From Clostridia bacterium (lineage in GTDB: Bacteria; Bacillota; Clostridia; Oscillospirales; Acutalibacteraceae), in contig JAFQON010000034.1 in the NCBI GenBank assembly GCA_017403185.1, positions 1 to 42,074 of the forward strand: DNA of 42,074 nucleotides. The letters run 5' to 3'. Shown one piece after another: positions 1 through 8,265 of this stretch. A program made the position numbers and the translations under genes. Below the pieces are notes generated by a model that was not told where the DNA came from, searched no databases, and saw only the letters and a list, made by a program, of their open reading frames with translations. Positions within the stretch are counted from its first letter, which is position 1; each line of letters starts with the position of its first letter.

Positions 1-11
1 AAAGAATCCAA

Positions 12-51
12 TTAAAAACAAAACTGACTCCGCTTGAAAAACGAAGTCAGT
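12..51 (-). terminator. Intrinsic terminator of the tRNA unit
   Basis: Read on the minus strand, a 10-bp stem (one G-U pair; arms at 42-51 and 23-32) with a 9-nt loop is followed by a T-rich run ending near position 12. It lies about 90 bases downstream of tRNA-Glu with no gene between, so it most likely ends the tRNA transcript. Positions 52-141 hold nothing else recognisable apart from a 13-nt near-palindrome at 114-126. Confidence 0.75.
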
Positions 52-141
52 ATGTCGCTTAATTAAATATTTCTGCCATAGGGTCTTTTTTTGTACTGTC
101 CGCACAATTTGGGGCAGTTCAACTGCATCGGTCTTTTGTCG

Positions 142-216
142 TGGTGACCCGGACGGGAATCGAACCCGTGTTACCGCCGTGAAAGGGCGGTGTCTTAACC
201 GCTTGACCACCGGGCC
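142..216 (-). tRNA. tRNA-Glu (anticodon TTC)
   Basis: The reverse complement folds as a full cloverleaf: 7-bp acceptor stem (one G-U pair), D arm, a 5-bp anticodon stem CCGCC/GGCGG around loop CTTTCAC with anticodon TTC, and a T arm containing GGTTCGATTCC. The 3' CCA is encoded (142-144). It is 6 bases downstream of tRNA-Met and shares its promoter, so the two are one transcript. Confidence 0.97.
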
Positions 217-222
217 ATGTGT

Positions 223-298
223 TGGTAGCGGCAGTTGGATTTGAACCCACGACCTACCGGGTATGAACCGGTTGCTCTAGCCTCTGAGCTATGCCGCC
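223..298 (-). tRNA. tRNA-Met, elongator (anticodon CAT)
   Basis: The reverse complement gives a cloverleaf with acceptor GGCGGCA/TGCCGCT, anticodon loop TTCATAC (CAT) and encoded CCA (223-225). The paired first base and the ACCGG/CCGGT anticodon stem lack the initiator hallmarks (1-72 mismatch, three G-C pairs), and the acceptor resembles known Firmicute elongator tRNA-Met rather than lysidine-type tRNA-Ile. It is first in the two-tRNA unit. Confidence 0.94.
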
Positions 299-324
299 AT
301 ATATTCACCTCAAAGGGCTTGTTA

Positions 325-353
325 ATTATATTATATGATTTGCGATTTGTCAA
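325..353 (-). promoter_or_regulatory. SigA promoter of the tRNA-Met/tRNA-Glu unit
   Basis: On the minus strand, TTGACA (348-353) and TATAAT (325-330) are separated by exactly 17 bases. Both boxes are perfect, as expected for a stable-RNA promoter, and the -10 is about 26 bases from the first tRNA base. Confidence 0.9.
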
Positions 354-406
354 CAGTTTTTTCAAATTTTTTTAAATTTTTTTATCTGTTATATTTTTTT
401 GTGCAA

Positions 407-435
407 TTGAAAAAATATTCCGTATATGCTATTAT
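407..435 (+). promoter_or_regulatory. Candidate SigA promoter for the alpha/beta hydrolase
   Basis: TTGAAA (407-412), 17-base spacer, TATTAT (430-435), 34 bases upstream of the GTG start at 470. The surrounding DNA is very AT-rich, so chance matches are possible. Confidence 0.5.
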
Positions 436-469
436 TAAAATATAATGTCAGTTGAGAGGAGATAAGCCG

Positions 470-1411
470 GTGAAAAAAAGTAAGCTTGCAATAGGTGCGG
501 GCGTTGCCGCTGCGGCAACGGCGGTTGCATCAATGGGTGCTGCCTGTTATAAGGTTGCCTGCGTTTCCAGAAGAAACAAGCCGCCCGAAAAAGACCCTAA
601 AAGAATTCTCAGGGCAGAGGTCAGAAAAAAGAACAATGAGTTCCTTTTTTCACATAATCCCGAGGATCTTGAAATTCTCACCCCCGATAAGCTCAGGCTC
701 AGGGCGTGGTTTGTGCCTGCGCAGAATGAGTCAAAGAGATTTGTAATATGCGTTCACGGCTACAATTGCAACGGCCCCGATGAGTGCGGGCATCTTTTTC
801 CGTTTTATCATTATGAAATGGGCTGCAACTATCTTCTCCCCGACCTTAGGGGTCACGGCAGAAGCGACGGCAGCCTTATAGGCTACGGCACATGGGACAG
901 CGTGGATATCAAACGCTGGATTGATTATCTCATTGAGCGCTTCGGCGAGGATATCGAAATAATCCTGCACGGAATTTCAATGGGAGCCGCAACTGTTATG
1001 ATGGTCAACAACACATCACCCCGTGAGCAGGTCAGGGTGATTATAGAGGATTGCGGATTTACCAATGCGCTTGATGTGGTTACCGCTAAAATCAAGGGGA
1101 TGAACATGAAGCACAGTGCGGGATTTATTGCAAGAGCAGGCAATGTTTACTGCAGAGCATTTTCGAAATATGACCTTAAAAAAGATGCAAGCCCGCTCGG
1201 CACCATGGCGGATGCCAAAAATCCCGTTTTGTTTATCCACGGTGAAAAGGATGCGCTTGTGCCCTTTGAAATGTGCGGAATGCTCTATGAAGCCTGCCCT
1301 GCACCCAAGGATATTTTTACCGTGCCCGATGCAGAGCACGCTTTCAGCTATTACGATGCAAAGGAAGAGTATAACGCAAAGGTCAAAGCCTTTATAGAAA
1401 AGTATATATAA
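470..1411 (+). CDS. Membrane-tethered alpha/beta hydrolase
   Basis: A 313-residue serine hydrolase of the alpha/beta fold, related to the YqkD-type group; the substrate (an ester or acylated molecule) is not predictable. Residues 5-31 form an Ala/Gly-rich hydrophobic segment that should be a signal anchor, placing the enzyme outside. Seen in order: oxyanion strand CVHGYNCNG (about 94-102), DLRGHGRSDG (about 125-134), nucleophile elbow HGISMGA with Ser170, an acid in HGEKDALVPF, and the His in DAEHAF near the C-terminus. The catalytic set is therefore complete. The start is taken as GTG at 470 because AGAGGAGA lies 6-8 bases upstream; a TTG at 452 would fall before this ribosome binding site. 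It is monocistronic, with its own promoter and a strong terminator. Confidence 0.88.
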   Translation: MKKSKLAIGAGVAAAATAVASMGAACYKVACVSRRNKPPEKDPKRILRAEVRKKNNEFLFSHNPEDLEILTPDKLRLRAWFVPAQNESKRFVICVHGYNCNGPDECGHLFPFYHYEMGCNYLLPDLRGHGRSDGSLIGYGTWDSVDIKRWIDYLIERFGEDIEIILHGISMGAATVMMVNNTSPREQVRVIIEDCGFTNALDVVTAKIKGMNMKHSAGFIARAGNVYCRAFSKYDLKKDASPLGTMADAKNPVLFIHGEKDALVPFEMCGMLYEACPAPKDIFTVPDAEHAFSYYDAKEEYNAKVKAFIEKYI

Positions 1412-1422
1412 TATAAATACAG

Positions 1423-1462
1423 AATGGCTTGTGAGCATATACTCACAAGCCATTTCTTTTTT
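1423..1462 (+). terminator. Intrinsic terminator after the hydrolase gene
   Basis: A perfect 13-bp stem (1423-1435 with 1442-1454), 6-base loop, followed by TCTTTTTT. The last T residues overlap the stop codon of the convergent PHP gene. The minus-strand side has no good T run, so it serves mainly the plus strand. Confidence 0.88.
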
Positions 1463-2942
1463 AGAACGGATTTATAAGTCTGTCAAATGTGATGGGGTTG
1501 TAGCCCAATCCGAAATACTTGAATATCCAGATGAGGGGATTGAATCTGAAGAACACAAGGTCAACAACGGTTACAAGACCTCTGAGGAAGGTTGAGATAT
1601 CATGGGTTTCGGGCACTTCAACGGGTTCAAAGGTCTCGCCTTTAACATTGAGTACGAAGGGCTGTGAGTAGCAGATGCCGTTGTCACCGGTGATGTAAAA
1701 TCTTACATAGAGGTTGGGCTCGTCAAGAAGGTCCGAAGCGTGAAGGTCAAGTGTTGCCTTGCCGCTTGTGATGTTGCTTTCTCTGCGGATAACATTGCAG
1801 TCTGATACCCATGTGATTTCGTCAAAGTTTGTGCCTTCGATTGTGATGGTGTCGTTATCCTGGTCAACGGTAACTCTTGTTACCATGGGTGTGTTGTCAA
1901 GAAGATAGCTCTTTGTATCATATACCTTCTGCTCATCGAAGCCGGGCATTTCAGGCATACCGTTGAGCTCAACGCCGTTTGAATAATGGGAGATTGAGAA
2001 GAATTCACCCTTTTCAAGGCAGGTGCGGAAGTTTTCCATTGTGAGTGAGGGCATGAGCGACATTGTGTAAGCATCGTTGATTGCGGGCTCGTCGTGAGAA
2101 TCTGCGAAGGTGTTGCACCAGGGCACAACGCCGTTGGGGATTGTCTTCTGAAGAATCTGGTCATAGAGAATTCTGTCGCAGCGGGTGTGAGCATCCGTTG
2201 CGCTGTTGATGCCCATGCCGAGGCTTGAGCCCTTACAGTCGAGGAAGAGGCGTGCAAACTTATTGACATAGTATTCGTCTATGGGCTTACCCACATGTTT
2301 TTCACTGTCTTTGTCAACATAAACATATTCGCCTACATGTGAAAGCATTGAAATGCCGCCTGCTTCCATAACACCCTTTGACGGGGTTTCATAGTCACCG
2401 AATACGCCTGCAAGACCCTGACCGTAGTTGGCAAAGTAGCCTGTAAGGTGGCAGTCTGCGAAGGGTGTTGCCATGTTGAGCTCTATGCCGAGGGGCACAT
2501 CGAGCATACCGTTTGTATGGGTTCTTGTTTCGGATGCGGCGGTGCCGTTAAGATATGCCTGATACTCCTCGTCGGTGAGAGGGATAATATCTGCCATCTT
2601 GGTGCGTTCTTTTTTGATGTAGCGCATAAGGGGCACGGTTTCGGGGGCAACATTCCAGCCTTTGTTGAGTGTGCCGTGGTCTGTGAGAGCAACTATATCA
2701 AAGTTGAGGTCATAGTGCTTCTGAACGAATTCGTGAACGGGCAAAAAGCCGTCACTTGCGGTGGTGTGGCAGTGGAGCTGGGTTTTGTAAGCACTCCACT
2801 GATCCCAATCAACTCTTTTGTAAGGGTCTTCAATAACAAAGTTTTTTTCTGCCGCAGCGGTTTCCTCTGCCGAAGCGGAAACGCCCGCAACAGGGAAAAT
2901 CATCAGAGCGGCAAGAAGGATTGCAGTGAGTTTTTTTAACAT
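1461..2942 (-). CDS. Secreted PHP-domain metal-dependent phosphoesterase-like protein
   Basis: A 493-residue exported protein with a signal peptide (residues 1-24, cut around SASA) and an N-terminal PHP domain. Metal-binding motifs of the PHP fold are visible: LHCHTTASDG with His57, His59 and Asp64, ALTDHG with Asp88-His89, SHVGEY, and DAHTRCD further on. The family hydrolyses phosphoesters with a multi-metal site; the real substrate is unknown. Residues about 340-430 look like a beta-rich accessory domain. The last 45 residues are strongly hydrophobic and aromatic (core LIWIFKYFGLG), an unusual tail for a soluble exported enzyme and possibly a membrane anchor. ATG at 2942 has GAGG about 8 bases upstream and a good promoter. 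Confidence 0.82.
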   Translation of the reverse strand: MLKKLTAILLAALMIFPVAGVSASAEETAAAEKNFVIEDPYKRVDWDQWSAYKTQLHCHTTASDGFLPVHEFVQKHYDLNFDIVALTDHGTLNKGWNVAPETVPLMRYIKKERTKMADIIPLTDEEYQAYLNGTAASETRTHTNGMLDVPLGIELNMATPFADCHLTGYFANYGQGLAGVFGDYETPSKGVMEAGGISMLSHVGEYVYVDKDSEKHVGKPIDEYYVNKFARLFLDCKGSSLGMGINSATDAHTRCDRILYDQILQKTIPNGVVPWCNTFADSHDEPAINDAYTMSLMPSLTMENFRTCLEKGEFFSISHYSNGVELNGMPEMPGFDEQKVYDTKSYLLDNTPMVTRVTVDQDNDTITIEGTNFDEITWVSDCNVIRRESNITSGKATLDLHASDLLDEPNLYVRFYITGDNGICYSQPFVLNVKGETFEPVEVPETHDISTFLRGLVTVVDLVFFRFNPLIWIFKYFGLGYNPITFDRLINPF

Positions 2943-2978
2943 GATAAAGCCTCGCTTCCTTTGTTTTATTATGATAAA

Positions 2979-3007
2979 ATGTTAACACTCTGAATAAAAA
3001 TTGTCAA
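2979..3007 (-). promoter_or_regulatory. SigA promoter of the PHP gene
   Basis: On the minus strand TTGACA (3002-3007), 17-base spacer, TAACAT (2979-2984), about 37 bases from the ATG. Confidence 0.7.
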
Positions 3008-3084
3008 ATATTTTCTCGATTTTGTGAGATGTTCCAAAAATCGGGTGTGCGGTTTGTAGGTTTTGTTAAACCGTAATTGTAATG

Positions 3085-3114
3085 TTGACATAATGCAACA
3101 GCATACTGTATAAT
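3085..3114 (+). promoter_or_regulatory. SigA promoter of the ion channel gene
   Basis: Perfect TTGACA (3085-3090) and TATAAT (3109-3114) with an 18-base spacer, 47 bases before the ATG at 3161. Confidence 0.85.
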
Positions 3115-3160
3115 AATTCACAATAATGCAAAATATGCGTTTGATTTGAGGAGGAAGTAT

Positions 3161-5221
3161 ATGAAAAAGCTTAAAGAGTGGATAAGTATACGCATTGCAA
3201 AGTCGCCCGGTCCCGTGGTGCTTTCGGGCATTATTCTTGCCAATGTGATTCTGTTCCTTATTGCGGCAACCGTTATCTATTACAGTGCGCCGTCCGACCT
3301 TGAAGCGGGCAGCTTCGGTGCGTGTGTTTTCTACACAATATCAATGATTCTTGATGCGGGCTGCATACAGTATGTTATTCAGGATATGGGCAATGCCGAT
3401 GCGGGGCTTGTTGTATTCTGCCTTGCAACGGTTATTCTCGGCATGATTGTTTTTACCGGTGCGGTAATCGGTTATATTTCAAATTGGATTTCAGCCTTCA
3501 TTGATAAGGCTAATTCAGGTAACAGCAGGCTCAGCCTTTCAAACCACACGGTAATTCTCAATTGGAATACAAGAGCTTCCGAGATAATAAACGATTTTCT
3601 TTATAAGCAGACCAAAGAAACCATAATCGTGTTTGCTCCTGCCGATAAAGAGCGTATCGAGAAGGAGATATACGAAAGGCTTGACGATACCATAGCCAAG
3701 GAGAAAGAAAACGGTCTGCATCTTCACAACAAGCTTTCCATCATTGTAAGGGAGGGTGAAACCTACTCAACAAAGCAGCTCAACGATATTTGTGTTTCAA
3801 AGGCAAAAAGCATAATTATCCTGAGTGCAGAGATAACGAACAATGTGTGTAAGTTTGATTACAGAGAGCAGCTTGATAAGATGGAGAAGGGCAATGCCGC
3901 AACAATAAAAACGCTTGTTCAGGTTGCTCATTTCACCGCTGCGGAGGATTCGGCGGATAATCAGCAGATTATCGTTGAGGTTAATGACGATTGGACTTTG
4001 TCACTTGTCAATAAAATCATTGATTATAAGACCAAGGCGAATGATGAGCAGAAGAAGAAATGCAATATCGTTCCCATTGCGGTCAACAGAGTTCTCGGTC
4101 AGATTCTTTCTCAGTTTTCGATTATGCCGGAGCTTAACAGTGTTTATAACACTCTGTTTTCAAATAACGGCGCAGCGTTTTATGCTGAAAAAACATCAAA
4201 GAGCTGGAAGGATGAGGAGGAATATATTGAAAGCGCAATAAAGGCTGATAACGATATTATTCCTCTCACTTTAATGACAGATGAAAACGGCAATGTGAAT
4301 GAATACTTCATGACTGACACAAGCACAAAGCACAGAAAGCATTTTGCGCAGCAGGCTGACAGAAGTTTTGCCGTCAGTGTTAACGATGATTACCGCACTG
4401 CGAGAAAAAATATTGTTATTCTCGGTCACAACAGCAAATGCCAGTCAATTATGGAGGGCTTCAACTCATACCGCTCCGAGTGGCAGGCAAACCGTGAGGA
4501 AGAAATTCTCAATATAATTGTAATAGACGATGAGAAGAGTCTTGAAAAGCTGAATTATTACAAGGATTATCCTTATGTCAAGAAAAGTGTGGTTGCCGAT
4601 ATCTATGACAAGGATGTCATCACATCCGAAATCAAGGCGTTCGTTGATTCCAACACGGGCGACACAAGCGTTCTTATTCTTTCCGATGATTCCGCAGCGA
4701 ATGATGATATGGACTCAAATGTGCTCACATATCTTGTTTATCTGCAGGATATCATCGCCCATTACAAGCAGGAGGATGAGAATTTTGACCCCGAAAGCAT
4801 AGATATTGTTGCGGAAATCCTTAACCCCAAAAATTATGATGTTGTTCACAACTACAGTGTAAACAACATCATTATCAGCAACAGATACATAAGCAAAATG
4901 GTATGCCAGCTTTCAGAGAAAAAAGAACTGTTTGATTTCTATAACGATATTCTGTCTTATGATGACGGTGAATCCGAGAGCTTTACCAGCAAGGAGCTTT
5001 ATGTTAAATCAGCAGAGAAATTCTATAACGGTCTTCCTGCAGAGTGCAGTGCTTTTGAACTTGTGAAGGCAACATATGAAGCTTCTCCGCACGACAACAA
5101 ATCCGTTGTTCTCGGCTATGTCAGCCCGGGCGGTAAAATGACTATATTCGGCAGCGACCTCAAAAATACGAGAGTGGAGCTTAAAAAGAGAGATAAAATT
5201 ATAATGTTCAGCAACCATTAA
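3161..5221 (+). CDS. CASTOR/POLLUX (DMI1)-type RCK ion channel
   Basis: A 686-residue membrane channel subunit. Near the N-terminus are a hydrophobic segment (about 17-41), a short pore-like helix region (TISMILDAG, about 58-66) and a second membrane span (about 82-108). Two large cytoplasmic NAD-binding-like RCK regions follow. The first starts LSLSNHTVILNW (about 125-136), the wording typical of the CASTOR/DMI1 ion channel family known from plant nuclear envelopes and some bacteria. The second starts KNIVILGHNSK (about 420). By family these form tetrameric cation channels gated by a cytosolic ring; the ion and ligand are not visible here. ATG 3161 is chosen because GAGGAGG lies directly upstream; a TTG at 3146 would include this site. 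It is a single-gene unit. Confidence 0.82.
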   Translation: MKKLKEWISIRIAKSPGPVVLSGIILANVILFLIAATVIYYSAPSDLEAGSFGACVFYTISMILDAGCIQYVIQDMGNADAGLVVFCLATVILGMIVFTGAVIGYISNWISAFIDKANSGNSRLSLSNHTVILNWNTRASEIINDFLYKQTKETIIVFAPADKERIEKEIYERLDDTIAKEKENGLHLHNKLSIIVREGETYSTKQLNDICVSKAKSIIILSAEITNNVCKFDYREQLDKMEKGNAATIKTLVQVAHFTAAEDSADNQQIIVEVNDDWTLSLVNKIIDYKTKANDEQKKKCNIVPIAVNRVLGQILSQFSIMPELNSVYNTLFSNNGAAFYAEKTSKSWKDEEEYIESAIKADNDIIPLTLMTDENGNVNEYFMTDTSTKHRKHFAQQADRSFAVSVNDDYRTARKNIVILGHNSKCQSIMEGFNSYRSEWQANREEEILNIIVIDDEKSLEKLNYYKDYPYVKKSVVADIYDKDVITSEIKAFVDSNTGDTSVLILSDDSAANDDMDSNVLTYLVYLQDIIAHYKQEDENFDPESIDIVAEILNPKNYDVVHNYSVNNIIISNRYISKMVCQLSEKKELFDFYNDILSYDDGESESFTSKELYVKSAEKFYNGLPAECSAFELVKATYEASPHDNKSVVLGYVSPGGKMTIFGSDLKNTRVELKKRDKIIMFSNH

Positions 5222-5227
5222 AAGTGA

Positions 5228-5266
5228 AATAACCTGCTTACTGTGCGGTAAGCAGGTTATTTTTTT
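5228..5266 (+). terminator. Intrinsic terminator after the ion channel gene
   Basis: A perfect 14-bp stem (5228-5241 with 5248-5261), 6-base loop, followed by six T. It lies between two convergent genes, and the T run overlaps the stop of the minus-strand glycerophosphodiesterase gene. Confidence 0.88.
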
Positions 5267-6095
5267 ACGGCAGAATTCTGTTTGTTGTGATGTAATCAAC
5301 GCCGAGCGCACACAGCAGGTCGAGCACCGGCAGCATATCAACAGTCCACGATGCAAGTGTTATTCCCTGTGTCTGAGCATCCTTTATTTTGAAATAATTC
5401 TGAGGAATACCGAAGTTAAAGCCTATTCCCATTGAGTTTTTATTTGCAAATTCAAGGGTGCCGTCCTCAATCTCATTTACGAGATACCAGAGTTCGATAT
5501 CCGGGTCAAGCTTTCTCAGTGCCGAAAGACGGTCTGAATCAAAATCAATAATCAGCGGATTTTCAATACCCGATGCTTTGATAATGTCAAGCACGCTCTG
5601 CATATCTTCGGGCTTGCCGCCTTTTATTTCAATCATCGGTCTCATTGAATATTTTTTGCAGATATCAAGAGCTTCTTCAAGCGTTGAAATCTTCAGCTCG
5701 GGGTAGTTTTCAATCCCCTTGCCCTCATCTATATTCATTTCAAGCAATTCGTCATAGGTGAAGCTGCTCACCTCGCCCGTACCGCTCATTGTTCTGTCAA
5801 CGGTGTCATCGTGAATCAGCACCCACACACCGTCTTTGGCGGGGATGATATCGAATTCAGCGGCATAATAGCCTGCCTTACCTGCTTCTTCAAGTGCGGG
5901 GGCACTGTTTTCGGGTGCAACCGAAGAAAGACCTCTGTGAGCAGTGAGAAAAAAACTGTTTTCCGTTGCCGATGCGATTGTGAAATCTGAGCTTACGGTT
6001 GTGTTGGTCTTGAAATATACGACCAAAAGAACGATTACAACCGCAAGCGCTGCAATGCTCTTAAGTATCTTTTTGACTGTTTTTCTGAATTTCAT
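5265..6095 (-). CDS. Membrane-anchored glycerophosphodiester phosphodiesterase
   Basis: A 276-residue GDPD-family enzyme that splits glycerophosphodiesters (deacylated phospholipids) into glycerol-3-phosphate and an alcohol. An N-terminal membrane anchor (about 9-28, core AALAVVIVLLVVYF) puts the TIM-barrel outside. Visible catalytic motifs: TAHRG followed by APENS, the metal-binding AEFDII, and IHDDTVDRT, all canonical. It is last in a minus-strand run behind the patatin gene (59-base gap), so deacylation by the patatin and then GDPD cleavage would form a logical phospholipid breakdown route. The ATG at 6095 has AGAGGTG about 7 bases upstream. Length is normal for the family. Confidence 0.9.
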   Translation of the reverse strand: MKFRKTVKKILKSIAALAVVIVLLVVYFKTNTTVSSDFTIASATENSFFLTAHRGLSSVAPENSAPALEEAGKAGYYAAEFDIIPAKDGVWVLIHDDTVDRTMSGTGEVSSFTYDELLEMNIDEGKGIENYPELKISTLEEALDICKKYSMRPMIEIKGGKPEDMQSVLDIIKASGIENPLIIDFDSDRLSALRKLDPDIELWYLVNEIEDGTLEFANKNSMGIGFNFGIPQNYFKIKDAQTQGITLASWTVDMLPVLDLLCALGVDYITTNRILP

Positions 6096-6154
6096 TTAAA
6101 CACCTCTGCGACGCTTAATTAAATCGGGTAAGGGCAGAGCTCTTCCGAAATTTA

Positions 6155-7012
6155 TCACTTTTCATTTGCTGTTATGAATTCCTTTACTTTGCCAAGATAT
6201 TTTTCACCTGCAGCCCTGCCGAGGTCATAAACCTTCTGCATTTTGTCAGGGTTATGCTCAACCCTGCCGATGTCAAGCGGGGCATCGGGTCTGATAACAA
6301 GAGCGTTTCCCGATTTTTCTCTTTGGGCTATGTATTCAAGCGTGCTGTTGTATTCGTTGTGTCTGTCCGCCATTGTTTCGGCAATTTTGGGGTATTGTTT
6401 AAGTGCGTATTTTATGATTTTTGTTGCGGAGCTCGGCTTTTTGACAAAGTCTGCGGGTTGGGTAAGAATGATAACATTCCTGCTGTAGCCGATGCTTTCA
6501 AAATACTGTATAGGCACCGAATCGGCAATACCGCCGTCAAGATATTTTTTGCCCTTTATTTCAACGGGTCTTGAAACAAGCGGCATTGATGCAGAGGCTC
6601 TGAAGCATTCGAGCGAATCATCGCCCGCTTCATCGGAGTTGATATAAACCGCTTTGCCTGTCTCGATGTCGGTTACCACCACATAGAATTCCATGGGATT
6701 TGCAATGTATGCTTCTGTGTCAAAAAGGTCAAGCTCATCGGGAACAGTGTGATAGCAGAATTCCGCACCGAAAAGGTCACCCGTTTTAATCAGAGAACGA
6801 AGGCTGCAAAAACGCTTGTCCTTTGCAAAACGCTTGTTGTAGCGTATAACTCTGCCCGGCTGCCTTGATTTGTAGTTGCAACCGAATGCGGCACCTGCCG
6901 ATACACCGATTGCCGCATCAAATTCAATCCCGTTTTCCATAAAAACATCCATTACGCCTGCGGAGAAAAGCCCTCTCATTGCTCCGCCTTCAAGTATAAG
7001 CCCTGTTTTCAT
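6155..7012 (-). CDS. Patatin-like phospholipase
   Basis: A 285-residue cytoplasmic patatin-family lipid acyl hydrolase. The oxyanion motif EGGAMRG (residues 8-14), the nucleophile GVSAG with Ser38, and the catalytic Asp in LDGGIADSVP are all present, so the Ser-Asp dyad is intact. There is no signal peptide. By family it removes acyl chains from phospholipids or lysophospholipids; it resembles the bacterial YjjU-type group, but the exact lipid is unknown. Its start overlaps the stop of the upstream metallophosphoesterase gene by 4 bases, so it is translationally coupled, and the GDPD gene follows. Confidence 0.9.
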   Translation of the reverse strand: MKTGLILEGGAMRGLFSAGVMDVFMENGIEFDAAIGVSAGAAFGCNYKSRQPGRVIRYNKRFAKDKRFCSLRSLIKTGDLFGAEFCYHTVPDELDLFDTEAYIANPMEFYVVVTDIETGKAVYINSDEAGDDSLECFRASASMPLVSRPVEIKGKKYLDGGIADSVPIQYFESIGYSRNVIILTQPADFVKKPSSATKIIKYALKQYPKIAETMADRHNEYNSTLEYIAQREKSGNALVIRPDAPLDIGRVEHNPDKMQKVYDLGRAAGEKYLGKVKEFITANEK

Positions 7013-8265
7013 TCGCCAAGCACCTGCATTGTGACCTCTTCCTTTTCAAAGTGTGAGGTGTATTTTTCCTGATAATAATTCTCTGCACTGTATGAAATAT
7101 CGCCGTTTTCCGCAATGTTTATAACCGTGCATCCTCTTTGTGAGCCGAGCTTTGAAATGCCCGTATATGCGAGGTAATCTATGCTGTATGAGTATGTAAG
7201 GTCAATTCCCTTGTAGTTTATTGAGAAGTTGTTGAGATGGTCATGACCGCAGAATACGCTGTCCGTGCTGCCGAGCTCAAGCATTGTTTCAAAGAAATTA
7301 TCCTCGTAAATTCCGGGATAAACAACTTTGCCGCTTTCACCTGCAGCGCCGTAGTTGTATTTTACATTTTTTGTGTCCTTATAGCCGTTATCCGCATATT
7401 CATTCCATGCGTCTTTGTATTCCGAAAGGGGCACATGAAGAAAAACGGACGAGGGCACATTCAAAAAGTTAATATACTTCTGACCGAAATCAGACTGACT
7501 TGAAGAGAGAATTTTCATTTCATTGTGCTTGTTGTTTTCTTCAATCACGCTCTTGTACCATTCAATCTGATTTTCGTGAATGTTATCATATTTCCACATG
7601 ATGCCGAAAATATCGCCGTCAACATAGGAATGGGAGTCGATGGTGAAAAGTGAGCGGGTTATCATGCCGTCGGAATTAATGACATTGAAAACCTGATTTG
7701 CATAGCCGTCAACATCAGCAGCCCCCTCACGCACAAGGCAGTGGGGATACTGAGAATAGAAATCCGTTATTTCTTCACGGTCAAAGAAGCTGTATGCCTC
7801 CGTGTCATGGTTGCCGTAGGATGCTGTCCAATAAACGCCGAGAGTTTCCATAAGCTCGGCGAGCAGCTTTGCACCTGATTTGTTGTTGAAGGTGCCTGCC
7901 TGGAAGGGCACGGGATACGCCATGTCACCCGTAACTATAACAAGGTCGGGCTTTTCGGCGCTTATTATTGCCGCAATTGCATTCATTGCCATGGAGTCCT
8001 TCTTTATCGACATCCATCCGCCGCCGAAATGCGTGTCGCTGAGCTGAATAACTTTTATTTCTCTGTCGGAATAAATATTCCACACACCGTTGCCTTTTTC
8101 TTCAATTTTAATATCCGTGCCCACTGCGGGGAAGCTGTGGGATTTGTTTGTGTTGGCGTTAAGCCCTATAACAGTTACAACTGTTGTGATGCCTGCAAAC
8201 AAAACGATAACCGCAAGAATGATTGCGAGCACACGCAACGCTTTTTTTCCTTTTTTATTTTTCAT
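7009..8265 (-). CDS. Membrane-anchored calcineurin-like metallophosphoesterase
   Basis: A 418-residue protein with an N-terminal membrane anchor (about 9-35) and an external metallophosphoesterase domain. The five-motif signature is visible: LSDTHFGG, VTGDMAY, SYGNHDTE, and CGHDHLNN near residue 340. The dinuclear metal site thus looks complete, and the enzyme should hydrolyse phosphomono- or diesters. The substrate is not predictable, although neighbours acting on lipids suggest a phospholipid-related one. The start overlaps the end of the CDF gene by 11 bases and the stop overlaps the patatin start by 4, showing one operon. Confidence 0.86.
   Translation of the reverse strand: MKNKKGKKALRVLAIILAVIVLFAGITTVVTVIGLNANTNKSHSFPAVGTDIKIEEKGNGVWNIYSDREIKVIQLSDTHFGGGWMSIKKDSMAMNAIAAIISAEKPDLVIVTGDMAYPVPFQAGTFNNKSGAKLLAELMETLGVYWTASYGNHDTEAYSFFDREEITDFYSQYPHCLVREGAADVDGYANQVFNVINSDGMITRSLFTIDSHSYVDGDIFGIMWKYDNIHENQIEWYKSVIEENNKHNEMKILSSSQSDFGQKYINFLNVPSSVFLHVPLSEYKDAWNEYADNGYKDTKNVKYNYGAAGESGKVVYPGIYEDNFFETMLELGSTDSVFCGHDHLNNFSINYKGIDLTYSYSIDYLAYTGISKLGSQRGCTVINIAENGDISYSAENYYQEKYTSHFEKEEVTMQVLGE

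Noticed and set aside
1016-1453. Minus-strand open frame of 145 codons opposite the alpha/beta hydrolase
   Set aside because: It lies wholly opposite a gene with complete catalytic motifs, has no ribosome binding site, and its translation shows no recognisable domain.
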